Made by a program: the position numbers and the translations under genes
The notes under the pieces: generated by a model
What the model saw: only the letters and a program-made list of their open reading frames with translations
What the model was told of the DNA's origin: nothing
Databases searched by the model: none
Shown here: positions 42,453-50,879 of the stretch, piece after piece
How the letters are laid out: every line of letters starts with the position of its first letter
Position numbering within the stretch: position 1 is the first letter of the stretch
Assembly: GCF_014643835.1 (NCBI RefSeq)
Contig: NZ_BMKD01000001.1
Coordinates: forward strand, 1,178,001-1,242,000
Direction of reading: 5' to 3'
DNA length: 64,000 nt
Source of the DNA: Mucilaginibacter rubeus
GTDB lineage: Bacteria; Bacteroidota; Bacteroidia; Sphingobacteriales; Sphingobacteriaceae

Positions 42453-44180
42453 CTATTCCTTAGGCAATGCCTCTGCGAGGTCAAATGCCCGTATAGTCTC
42501 TGCAACATATTCCCGTTTGGGATTATCGGCCGGTAATTTCGCCTCCGACAGCTGTTCAAATGTTTCGTAGACATGTAAGTGGTCGTTTAAATCACGCGTC
42601 CGGTTTGAGCGTTTCTTCTTTGCAGCTACCTGAGCGTGATATTCATCTATCAATTTAGTTAACTCAAAACCGCTTGTTTCCAACAAATCAAAGTATTTCA
42701 TGAGAAAGTTGAGATTGATAAAAGCAAGCGGCTTTATTTTTTTGAAATGTTTTTCCAGCTCGTTTTCCCTGACTTTTTCACAAAAAGACTTTGCGAGATA
42801 TTGATCTATCCCGGGCATATTGAACATTTGATCAGCATAAATAATTACCGGGTAGACGGTAAGATTTCTCGCATATTTGTAACCCGGCGAACGTTCGTAT
42901 GGCTTTTGGCATAGGAATTTCAATTGCTTGATAAATTGGCCTGTACCTTTTCCGCTATTATTTACCTTTTGATCAATGGCAGCCACAATCTTATCGTATG
43001 AAAACGAGTTAATTGCGTTTGCAGGGAAATACGCATCTTTTATCTCGAAAAGGACAACAGTATTTCCCTGCCGGTAGTAAGCGTCGGGAAAGCCAGCGAT
43101 TTCGTGTTCATCAAATAACAAGACCCCGTACTTTTTCTTAAACAATGCCTGAAGCATTTTCCGCGACAAGTACCGCTCAGTGATTTGCTCACCGACAAAC
43201 CGTTTAAAATCCGTAAAACGCTTAAAATCTGCATGCTCTTTAATGCCGGATTGGTGAAAAAAATCAAACACCAAGCCTTCGTACAACTTACCTGAAAGCG
43301 ATCCCCAGCTCAGGACCAGATAATTGCTCTTATTGTATCGCCAAAGAGGTTGTGACTTTATCCCTGAAAAGTTACTCTTGCTTTCCCCATATTGCAGGGC
43401 ATATGCTTTCTGATCCATGCAAAATTGGGCAAGCAGGGTTTCAAACCCCGGCGTATCGCTAATTGAAAACGATGCCCAGCCGGTTTGACCAAGCTCCTGC
43501 GTCTTTTTATGGCCGGCGATTAGCAACTGATAAATATCTCCAAGATAATTGAGCGCTGTAGCTTTATTATGCTTTTGCAAATATTTCAGGACATACCCGC
43601 TATATTCCGAATGCATCTGCAGGTAATTAAAAAAGACCGATCCCCGCACCATCACCGCATAAGGATGAACGTGTGTATTCAGTTCGAACTGATCGATTAA
43701 GGTCGGCCAGGTCATCCTGGCAAAATACTCGTCGTTAAACTCAGGGGCCGTCCTAAGTGTGCTTTTGTATTCCCTGTTGACCTCTTCTACAACTAAAAAA
43801 TATGATTTAAAAACTTGAAGCTCCTGTTCCGGTGTGAGTTCGATATCTGGCAAATCTCTGAAATTGGTCAGCTCGTGGTGCAAAAAATTCATGTTATAAA
43901 GAACAGAAAAGAAATGAACGTCTTCATTCCGGTTCCTACCTACTTTGGCAAATGCTTTATCCAGAATATCACGACGGGTTCCTGCGGGTTGACGCCGCAA
44001 TAACATATCGAATATCCTTGCCTGTGTTTCGTCGCCGCGATCATTGAAATGTAATTCCGCATTCAGCATGGCCATTAATGCTATGGTGAGTGCAGATGGG
44101 ATATCTGCCAGCAAGTCGCTTATATTTTCCTGTGGGCCGGTAAACAGGTCTTTATATTCGGGCGTGATGATAATCTTCAT
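42453..44180 (-). CDS. Putative PD-(D/E)XK-type protein, second gene of a pair
   Basis: 575 residues, soluble. Around residues 360-385 it reads FPDAYY, then VVLFEIKDAYF, an Asp followed by E-x-K, matching a PD-(D/E)XK nuclease core. N-terminal 340 residues are helical and unrecognised. The gene starts 11 bases after the stop of the upstream gene, which also has a nuclease core, so they form an operon. Possible role: a two-component restriction or defence system. An alternative is a single larger nuclease family with a helper. Confidence 0.65.
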   Translation of the reverse strand: MKIIITPEYKDLFTGPQENISDLLADIPSALTIALMAMLNAELHFNDRGDETQARIFDMLLRRQPAGTRRDILDKAFAKVGRNRNEDVHFFSVLYNMNFLHHELTNFRDLPDIELTPEQELQVFKSYFLVVEEVNREYKSTLRTAPEFNDEYFARMTWPTLIDQFELNTHVHPYAVMVRGSVFFNYLQMHSEYSGYVLKYLQKHNKATALNYLGDIYQLLIAGHKKTQELGQTGWASFSISDTPGFETLLAQFCMDQKAYALQYGESKSNFSGIKSQPLWRYNKSNYLVLSWGSLSGKLYEGLVFDFFHQSGIKEHADFKRFTDFKRFVGEQITERYLSRKMLQALFKKKYGVLLFDEHEIAGFPDAYYRQGNTVVLFEIKDAYFPANAINSFSYDKIVAAIDQKVNNSGKGTGQFIKQLKFLCQKPYERSPGYKYARNLTVYPVIIYADQMFNMPGIDQYLAKSFCEKVRENELEKHFKKIKPLAFINLNFLMKYFDLLETSGFELTKLIDEYHAQVAAKKKRSNRTRDLNDHLHVYETFEQLSEAKLPADNPKREYVAETIRAFDLAEALPKE

Positions 44181-44191
44181 TTATTACTGTA

Positions 44192-45025
44192 TTATTTATC
44201 AATCCGCTCATAAACTAAGCCATTGATGTTACGTTGTTTTTCATCGAAGCTTATGCCCACGCCTATGATTTCTTTTCGTTCAATCAGAAATTTTTGAGCA
44301 TATTTTTTCAACTTCACTTGATTAAGTGCCTGTTGGCTAAGGTCTTCGTTGTCCCCAAATTTAAACTCCAAGATATAGATCAGGTCGCTGAGCCGGATAA
44401 CTGCGTCAATACGCCCTATATTGGTCATTTCTTCAGAGATAATTTCGAATCCAAGCAATTTAAGTACGACATGGACATTGGAGTGAAAATAGCCCTCCTT
44501 CACTTTCACGATTGCATAAGATACGCTGGCCATGATACTTTTCAAAGTCGTAACGAATCCATTAATATTTTTCGTGATTAACTGATAACGGAGCTCCTGG
44601 TAGGGAATAATTGCTTCCTCCTGGTCATATAGCTTTTTAACGTAGTCAACCATATCAACAAGATCATCCTTAAACTCCTGAATATAGGTAATGATCATAT
44701 CCGTATCCTCACCTTCAAAATTATCGTCCAGCATATATTGCTTACTGTTTAAAAAGCTTTTGAAGTCATTCAGGAATTTAAACAGCCGTTCCGGCGTTAC
44801 GAATTTATGCGGGATCAGGTGGTCGAAATGTAAATGATCCTCGACCCTCGCATGAATGCTGATGACAAAATCCATCAACTTTGTGCCATGCTTCAATTTG
44901 TAAATGCCCCAGGTACGTTGTTGATGTGTCGTGCGGTAAAAGAAATCTAATGAGTCAAAACGTTCCGAAAAAAAAGCGCGTAAATAGTGTTCAATCCTAT
45001 CAATTGGTGTCATATAGAATCTCAA
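44192..45025 (-). CDS. PD-(D/E)XK nuclease superfamily protein (PDDEXK_9-like)
   Basis: 277 residues. The C-terminal part (GRIDAVIRLSDLIYILEFKFGDNEDLSQQALNQV) has the Asp and the E-x-K of the PD-(D/E)XK fold in the form seen at the C-terminus of the Bacteroidota AAA/PDDEXK_9 proteins. The usual N-terminal AAA-like ATPase is missing. Instead, the first 150 residues are helical and unrecognised. It is the first gene of the pair with 42453-44180. The catalytic status cannot be decided from the sequence. Confidence 0.7.
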   Translation of the reverse strand: MRFYMTPIDRIEHYLRAFFSERFDSLDFFYRTTHQQRTWGIYKLKHGTKLMDFVISIHARVEDHLHFDHLIPHKFVTPERLFKFLNDFKSFLNSKQYMLDDNFEGEDTDMIITYIQEFKDDLVDMVDYVKKLYDQEEAIIPYQELRYQLITKNINGFVTTLKSIMASVSYAIVKVKEGYFHSNVHVVLKLLGFEIISEEMTNIGRIDAVIRLSDLIYILEFKFGDNEDLSQQALNQVKLKKYAQKFLIERKEIIGVGISFDEKQRNINGLVYERIDK

Positions 45026-45505
45026 ATTTAGATATTTTTAAATATCGTAGAAAAGCCGAAACAGGTTATTGATGTCCTGAGACAATTGGTAAGGAACGAC
45101 CAGGGGGCTGACCGCCTGAAAGACAAAACCGTGTTTGGATAGAGCATAGCAGGTCGTATTTAAACGAAATTCAGCGTTCCGTTAGGGATAATAGTGGAAA
45201 TCCTTTGAAAAAGATTGGAACGGATAGCCCGGACCGAAGGTAACGGCATAAGGTAGTTTCTTATAAAAGTCATTAGAATTCATCCGATGAAAGGACATCA
45301 AAAGTTTACGGTAAAAAGCGATAGACAGGTTGAACAACTATAAAAAAGGCAAAACGTTATTCGTTTTTAAAATGAAATTTAACACTAAGCAATAAAAACG
45401 AAACCAGAATATCAGCAAAAGGTATTTTAAAGATGTATTGTTAAATTTAACAATACTTAACCTGATGTAACTAAACTTTTGACTTTATGCAGTAAATCAT
45501 AGATA
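45026..45505. other. 480-bp stretch without a supported gene
   Basis: On the plus strand, around 45060-45140, a 29-codon frame without a start resembles a gene tail (VIDVLRQLVRNDQG, then TVFG) and may be a remnant. Nothing else stands out. Confidence 0.45.
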
Positions 45506-46066
45506 TCATGCAATATCACTGATGTTAAAGGGCCTTGCACGGCTTACAGAGCCAATACGTTTTTTCAGTCCGTTGTCTAACTTTTCAATAGCCAGGTCAT
45601 CACGCATGGAGTTGACCACCGAGTCGAAAAGCTCGTTCAAACCGTTTTCGAACTCTTCGATCTCTTTCTCTTTCGTTATATTTTCAGGGAAATTCTCTTT
45701 GTTAAAGACATCAAAGTAATTATCAATATGTTCGAGTACTTCGTCTGGTAATAATAGAATCTGTTCCTGAACCGTGTCTTCCAATAAATAATATGCCTTG
45801 GTTAACTCCATATCGATCTTATCTTTCACTTTTTTAAGGCTTTTTCCTGACGACTTCATGTCCCAAAAAACGTTGGCACATTGAACATAAACAGCACCTG
45901 CAGTATTCATAGCTGCAATTACATTACGGTAACTTTTGAACTTCTCTTCAAATAGTTTGTTTTCGTTAGGTAGTTTCCTGCTGATACGGTAATTAAGCAG
46001 GGCCACGATAAAGGCGCTTGCCGCAATCAGCGCACTTGCAGCACTGATAATCAAAGAATAATTCAT
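45506..46066 (-). CDS. Membrane-anchored hypothetical protein
   Basis: 186 residues. An N-terminal transmembrane helix (residues 5-27, IISAASALIAASAFIVALLNY) is followed by a helical cytoplasmic domain (about 40-186) with coiled-coil spacing. No family is recognised. It stands alone between non-coding stretches. Confidence 0.6.
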   Translation of the reverse strand: MNYSLIISAASALIAASAFIVALLNYRISRKLPNENKLFEEKFKSYRNVIAAMNTAGAVYVQCANVFWDMKSSGKSLKKVKDKIDMELTKAYYLLEDTVQEQILLLPDEVLEHIDNYFDVFNKENFPENITKEKEIEEFENGLNELFDSVVNSMRDDLAIEKLDNGLKKRIGSVSRARPFNISDIA

Positions 46067-46213
46067 AATGGTGATAAGTTTGATTGCGCAATTTACGCGA
46101 TTTATAATCTTTATGAACGGTTATACGCAGATTGTGTGACACACATTTTTTTGCGAAGACAGCGAATTCTTTCCTTATCACTTAAGTGATCATTAATCGA
46201 GTATTTGACACCC

Positions 46214-47086
46214 CTAAATCCCGTGATCACAGGAATGCGATCTAATTGACTTTTGGCAAGCATCATTTAAATATTTATATAGAAGATCATTTACCGTCCG
46301 CCATTGGTCTATTTGAGGAAAATGACGGGCATTAGAAAGCTTATAGATTTCTTTATAACAGATGTTGCCAAGATCGTCATCCAGGTAATCGATATTACAA
46401 AGAGGATCCGAAGCCCCGAATATTACCAATGGCTTAAGTCCGCTTCCTGTAATCAGTCTAATCTCATCACTATAAAATTCTTTCATCACACTTTTATGCA
46501 GCATTGATCTGAAATCTCCCTTAACTCGATAGTAATCGGACTTGATCTTATTGAATATTTCTTCCTGGTTATCTTCAATACATTGACCCAACACATTTTC
46601 GACCTCTCTTTCTTCGACATTATCTGTAAAAAAGACGGACACGTTTGCTCCGGGTTTGAATAGTTTATTTAAAGTATTGCCATCCGTTATAATGGACGGA
46701 CTTATGAGGACAATGCCGGAAATATTTACATATGGGAGTATTTCCGCTACAACGTTTGTCCCAAGGGAGAGCCCAACCAATACGAATGGGTTATCAGCGA
46801 TGAGTACTTTTACAACCGCAGCCAGCAATGCTGCCATTCCCAAAACCGAAAAGTCAAAAAGATCTTCCGGAATGGATGAGTTTCCGTGAGCCGGCAAATC
46901 TATCGCTATTATTCTGTATTCCTTAAACAAGGGTTCTGTCAATTGCAGGTTCCAGGTATCAGCTGATCCGGAATTCCCGTGAATAAAAAAAACTGTATAT
47001 TGTTGTTCCGGGTTGACAATCTGACAGGCTATCGCTGCATTATTCACGCGAACAGCATGATGATGAATTTGACTTCTCATTATCAT
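46214..47086 (-). CDS. Alpha/beta hydrolase
   Basis: 290 residues. The oxyanion/strand motif FFIHGNSGSADTW (33-45), the nucleophile elbow VGLSLGTNVV with Ser107, an acidic residue in GASDPLCN near 227, and His near 258 (NARHFPQ) give a complete catalytic triad. The substrate is unknown; small-molecule ester or lipid hydrolysis is likely. It starts 5 bases after a LuxR-type regulator gene stop, so the two are co-transcribed. Confidence 0.8.
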   Translation of the reverse strand: MIMRSQIHHHAVRVNNAAIACQIVNPEQQYTVFFIHGNSGSADTWNLQLTEPLFKEYRIIAIDLPAHGNSSIPEDLFDFSVLGMAALLAAVVKVLIADNPFVLVGLSLGTNVVAEILPYVNISGIVLISPSIITDGNTLNKLFKPGANVSVFFTDNVEEREVENVLGQCIEDNQEEIFNKIKSDYYRVKGDFRSMLHKSVMKEFYSDEIRLITGSGLKPLVIFGASDPLCNIDYLDDDLGNICYKEIYKLSNARHFPQIDQWRTVNDLLYKYLNDACQKSIRSHSCDHGI

Positions 47087-47091
47087 AACAA

Positions 47092-47910
47092 TTATATAAG
47101 ATTCTTCTTTATAGAATAGGCGAGTAAACTAATCGCATTGGGAGTATTCGTTTTTTCCTGCATTTTCCTCCTGTGATTGATCACCGTATGTTCGCTAAGG
47201 CACAACTTGTCTGCTATTTCCCGACTGGTGTAACCGTCCGCCATCCATAATAGAACTTCTCGTTCCCGTTTGGAAAATCGCCTATACTCATAATCATGAT
47301 AATAATTGGTGATCTTAACAAGCTGGCTCCCCACCCCAAATACATCACAATCATCCATTTTATCTATTCTGTGAATTACTTTATCAGGGTCCACATGATG
47401 TGTCACATCGTAAACTATCCCTAAACTCATTAAGGGGTTTCCAAACTGATCCGATTGTATAAAAGAATTCTTTTGCAGTATACTGATAAAGTGACCAGCT
47501 CTGGTCTTTATCCTGAAATTATAGCTGAACAAGTAATTCTTATGTTCCAACGGTGACGTTGTTTTTAGGAATTGCAGACGATCTGGAAATATTTGTTCAT
47601 TAAATAAGCGGAGATCGTCTTTATGAAACAAGCTTGCTGCAAATCCAATGCCTCCCTGGGTAAAACATTCCGCTTCGAAGCCACTTAACGCTTTTATTGT
47701 TTTAGACATAAAAACGTAGCTATTATTCCTATAATCATTTAAGTAAAAAACCGGGGCATGATGTGAAAGTAATCCCGAAGACTGGGTATTCAAAGTACCG
47801 ATCAATTCTTCAACTGTATTGTTTTTTGTAACATCCGGATGTAAATCAAAAACATTATTTTTCGATTTATGTAAATATTTTAACCAGGTTGCAGGGGGCG
47901 CGCAATACAT
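47092..47910 (-). CDS. PAS-like/LuxR-type transcriptional regulator
   Basis: 272 residues. The C-terminal 65 residues are a LuxR-type helix-turn-helix (FSKREREVLLWMADGYTSREIADKLCLSEHTVINHRRKM). The middle (YNFRIKTRAGHFISILQKNSFIQ and LGIVYDVTHHV) looks like a PAS-type sensory fold. It is the likely controller of the downstream hydrolase. Confidence 0.8.
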   Translation of the reverse strand: MYCAPPATWLKYLHKSKNNVFDLHPDVTKNNTVEELIGTLNTQSSGLLSHHAPVFYLNDYRNNSYVFMSKTIKALSGFEAECFTQGGIGFAASLFHKDDLRLFNEQIFPDRLQFLKTTSPLEHKNYLFSYNFRIKTRAGHFISILQKNSFIQSDQFGNPLMSLGIVYDVTHHVDPDKVIHRIDKMDDCDVFGVGSQLVKITNYYHDYEYRRFSKREREVLLWMADGYTSREIADKLCLSEHTVINHRRKMQEKTNTPNAISLLAYSIKKNLI

Positions 47911-48215
47911 CTTTTAATGCTGTATATCAAAACATTACAGTAATTTATTTTAAAAATAGCAAGAAATTGTCATTTATTTTCAGTGCCAATAATATAATTT
48001 CATATTGTATAATAATTGTATCAAAATGCGCGCAGTTTCAGTAGTTTTTTTGCGATTGTTAGAATGTGGCTTCTTTAAACAATACAATTTCTTCGCTGCA
48101 TTTTTCTATAAGGGAATATTTACTGCCAGCTGATTTCTAACTAAACAACAGTATTAAAACCATAATCACCGGACCGCCGAAAACGGTATTTACAGTAGGC
48201 ATAGCAAACTATAAT
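47911..48215. other. 305-bp divergent intergenic region
   Basis: AT-rich promoter region between the LuxR gene and the Dyp-type peroxidase gene. No gene was seen. Confidence 0.5.
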
Positions 48216-49703
48216 ATGGACTTAAACCAATCTTTTGTTTCATTAGAGGTGGACACCTTTAAACCAATGTTGACCAGTCTTCAGGCCAACATATTGAAAT
48301 TTCATGGTAGAAATTTCGCCCATCACCTTTTTTTTCGCTTTATTGACGGCCAAAGCGAACCTGCTGCCACATGGATCAAGGAATTCGCGTCAACCAGATT
48401 GACCACAGCGTTAAAACAATTAGAAGACAGCAAACTGCGGCGCTCAGATCAAAATTTCGATGGCGGCCCTATCTTTACATTATCACTTGCTGCTACGGGG
48501 TATGACTTTTTAAATAAAAACGACCAAAAGCCCGATAGTATAACTTTCCAGAACAGAATGCGAAATAATAGTGATCTGCTTTTGGATAGCCCGGATGATT
48601 GGGATAAAGAATTTACAGGTCAGATCGATCTGCTAATAATTGTTGCTGATGACAACAATGCGACTGCCAGTGATGAAGCAAGTCAGATTATTAGCCAAAC
48701 CGCGCCATTTGCCGTGTTGCTCAAAAATCAGAGAGGCAATGTGTTAAAAACTGAAGTCGGGGTCGGGATTGAACACTTCGGCTACGCCGATGGCGTAAGC
48801 CAACCTATGTATCTTGCAGATGAAATTAATGATCAGGAGCAACCCCGGATTTGGGATGATAAAACCAACCTCGACCGGCTTCTGGTTAAAGAAGATAAAA
48901 TAGACACCAATGAATTTTACGGAAGCTACCTCGTATTCCGAAAGCTGAACCAAAACGTTTTGGCCTTCAAAGATGCAGAGGGGGACAACCGAGAGGCACT
49001 TCCATCTACAAAGCCGGACACAGCGCTTCTTCCCAGGGTTAAAGACAGTTCGGGAAACGATAACATAGAATTACCTGGGGCAATGATTGTCGGCAGATTT
49101 GAAAACGGCACTCCGGTAACCATGCGCAGCAATGAATTTCAAAACGACCTGCCTCCAACCGCTAACCTAAACCCCCACAGACCGACTAACGATTTTGATT
49201 ACTCGGACGATATTGGTGAATTAGCGCTTAAATGCCCTTATCACGCACATATCAGGCTCATGAATCCAAGAAATGGTGACCCCAAAGCTGATCCTTCAGA
49301 TTTGCGGACACATCGCATTACGCGCAGGGGCATGCCTTACGATGACAACTTCGACAATGAAAATGTAAGGATTCCTGATGAACATATCTTATCGATAACG
49401 GATGATATGTTAAAGAAGCAAAAGGGTATCAATGTCGGCCTGCTTTTTATGTGCTACCAAAATGATATTGCTAACGCTTTTGAAATATTGCAGGGTTTCT
49501 GGGCACAGGGTGATATAGCACCCAATGCCGACCTTAAAGGCATAGACAGCATCATTAGTCAGGCCTCCCAGGACTCCAGGGTTCTTCCGGAACAATGGGG
49601 CGTTCAGGGCAAGGTCAATCCGGTTAAATTCGACCACTTTGTTACGATGAAAGGCGGAGAATACTTCTTCACACCAAGCAAAAACTTTCTCATGAACCTT
49701 TAA
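48216..49703 (+). CDS. Dyp-type peroxidase
   Basis: 495 residues, on the long side for the family. The sequence IEHFGYADGVSQP around residues 187-198 is a variant of the GFxDGxxxP motif, whose Asp acts as the distal acid in Dyp peroxidases. The later segment FLNPRNGDP is preceded by a likely haem-binding His (YHAHIRLMNPRN). No signal peptide is seen. It is spaced 23 bases before a ferritin-like gene, suggesting a joint role in oxidative chemistry, perhaps an encapsulin-type or secondary-metabolite pathway; no encapsulin gene is adjacent. Confidence 0.8.
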   Translation: MDLNQSFVSLEVDTFKPMLTSLQANILKFHGRNFAHHLFFRFIDGQSEPAATWIKEFASTRLTTALKQLEDSKLRRSDQNFDGGPIFTLSLAATGYDFLNKNDQKPDSITFQNRMRNNSDLLLDSPDDWDKEFTGQIDLLIIVADDNNATASDEASQIISQTAPFAVLLKNQRGNVLKTEVGVGIEHFGYADGVSQPMYLADEINDQEQPRIWDDKTNLDRLLVKEDKIDTNEFYGSYLVFRKLNQNVLAFKDAEGDNREALPSTKPDTALLPRVKDSSGNDNIELPGAMIVGRFENGTPVTMRSNEFQNDLPPTANLNPHRPTNDFDYSDDIGELALKCPYHAHIRLMNPRNGDPKADPSDLRTHRITRRGMPYDDNFDNENVRIPDEHILSITDDMLKKQKGINVGLLFMCYQNDIANAFEILQGFWAQGDIAPNADLKGIDSIISQASQDSRVLPEQWGVQGKVNPVKFDHFVTMKGGEYFFTPSKNFLMNL

Positions 49704-49726
49704 ACTCTCTACAAACATTCAAAACC

Positions 49727-50761
49727 ATGTTAAAAATCGATCAGGCAATAATCGACGATTTAAACGCTGCAGAAAAACTTGAAGATCTCCACGCTTTTCT
49801 GCAGGGCGCAATTGCACTGGAGCATTCCACAATTCCGCCGTATCTTACCGCCGAGTTTTCAATCAAACCGGGAACCAATGCCGACGTAAAGAAAATAATC
49901 CACAGCATTGTAATACAGGAAATGTTGCACATGACCATTGCATGCAATATTCTCAATGCACTCGGTGGTAAACCGGAAATTTATTCAGCTGGCTTTGTGC
50001 CTGTTTATCCTACAACATTACCAATGAACATCAACACCGGCCTGGTTGTCGGATTGGAAAAAATGTCGAGGATATTGATCGAAAAAACTTTTATGGAAAT
50101 CGAGGAGCCCGAGGTCCCGCTGGTTTTTCCGGTTGTACTGGAGGCAATACAACCACAGGCACAAGAATTTTCGACGATCGGTCAGTTCTATAGAACGATC
50201 CAGCAAAAGATAATGGAACTTTCGGAGGACAATCTGCCCGGCGATCCGAATTTGCAGGTAGTCAGTGACTCGTTCACTGCAACTGAGCTTTTTCCGATAC
50301 TCACCAAAGCAGATGTGATCAAAGCTATTGATATAATTGTTGAGCAAGGAGAAGGTACAGACAAACTACCATTTGATCTGGAGATGGAGCTTGCACATTA
50401 TTATCGTTTTCAGCAAATTATTATGGGGAAAACACTAGAGGATAATAACGGCGTAATTACTTTCGGGGATCCGGCGATCGTATTCGACGAAGCATCTGTA
50501 TTTCCATTAATGGCAAACACTAAGACAATTGATCTTCCTGTCGGTTCTACAGCCAGGGATATCTCAGAGCAGTTCAATATTGCCTATTCAACCCTGTTAA
50601 AAATGTTACAGGAAGCCTTTAATGGTAATCCCGCGTCATTAGATGACACGATCGCTTCCATGTTTGATATCCAGAAGCTTGGAAAAAAACTGGTGGCGCT
50701 GCCACATCCGGCGGCGCCTGGCTTCAATACAGGTCCGTCATTTGAATTTGTTCTTATTTGA
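49727..50761 (+). CDS. Ferritin-like domain protein
   Basis: 344 residues. The N-terminal 220 form a ferritin-like four-helix bundle with metal-ligand Glu/His pairs: ALEHSTIPPYLTAEF (31-45) and VIQEMLHMTIACNIL, matching the ferritin-like family found with VioB-type and Dyp-peroxidase genes. The C-terminal 100 residues are helical and unrecognised. It forms an operon with the peroxidase gene, and its own iron-binding may supply or protect the peroxidase. A bidirectional terminator ends the transcript. Confidence 0.8.
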   Translation: MLKIDQAIIDDLNAAEKLEDLHAFLQGAIALEHSTIPPYLTAEFSIKPGTNADVKKIIHSIVIQEMLHMTIACNILNALGGKPEIYSAGFVPVYPTTLPMNINTGLVVGLEKMSRILIEKTFMEIEEPEVPLVFPVVLEAIQPQAQEFSTIGQFYRTIQQKIMELSEDNLPGDPNLQVVSDSFTATELFPILTKADVIKAIDIIVEQGEGTDKLPFDLEMELAHYYRFQQIIMGKTLEDNNGVITFGDPAIVFDEASVFPLMANTKTIDLPVGSTARDISEQFNIAYSTLLKMLQEAFNGNPASLDDTIASMFDIQKLGKKLVALPHPAAPGFNTGPSFEFVLI

Positions 50762-50846
50762 CTAACGGGAACAAAGAATGGCATTAATAATCCGTATAGG
50801 CTAAAAAAATAACCGACCATTGTAAACGAAAATGCCCTTTTAGCAA

Positions 50847-50879
50847 AACAGATCGCCCGGAAAAACCGGGCGATCTGTT
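50847..50879. terminator. Bidirectional terminator between convergent genes
   Basis: The 14-bp arms AACAGATCGCCCGG (50847-50860) and its complement (50866-50879) pair perfectly over a 5-base A-loop. It overlaps the stop codon of the minus-strand DUF262 gene and ends the plus-strand ferritin-like transcript. Confidence 0.85.

Noticed and set aside
45060-45140. 29-codon gene-tail-like fragment
   Set aside because: It has no start codon and no identifiable parent; mentioned only as a possible remnant.
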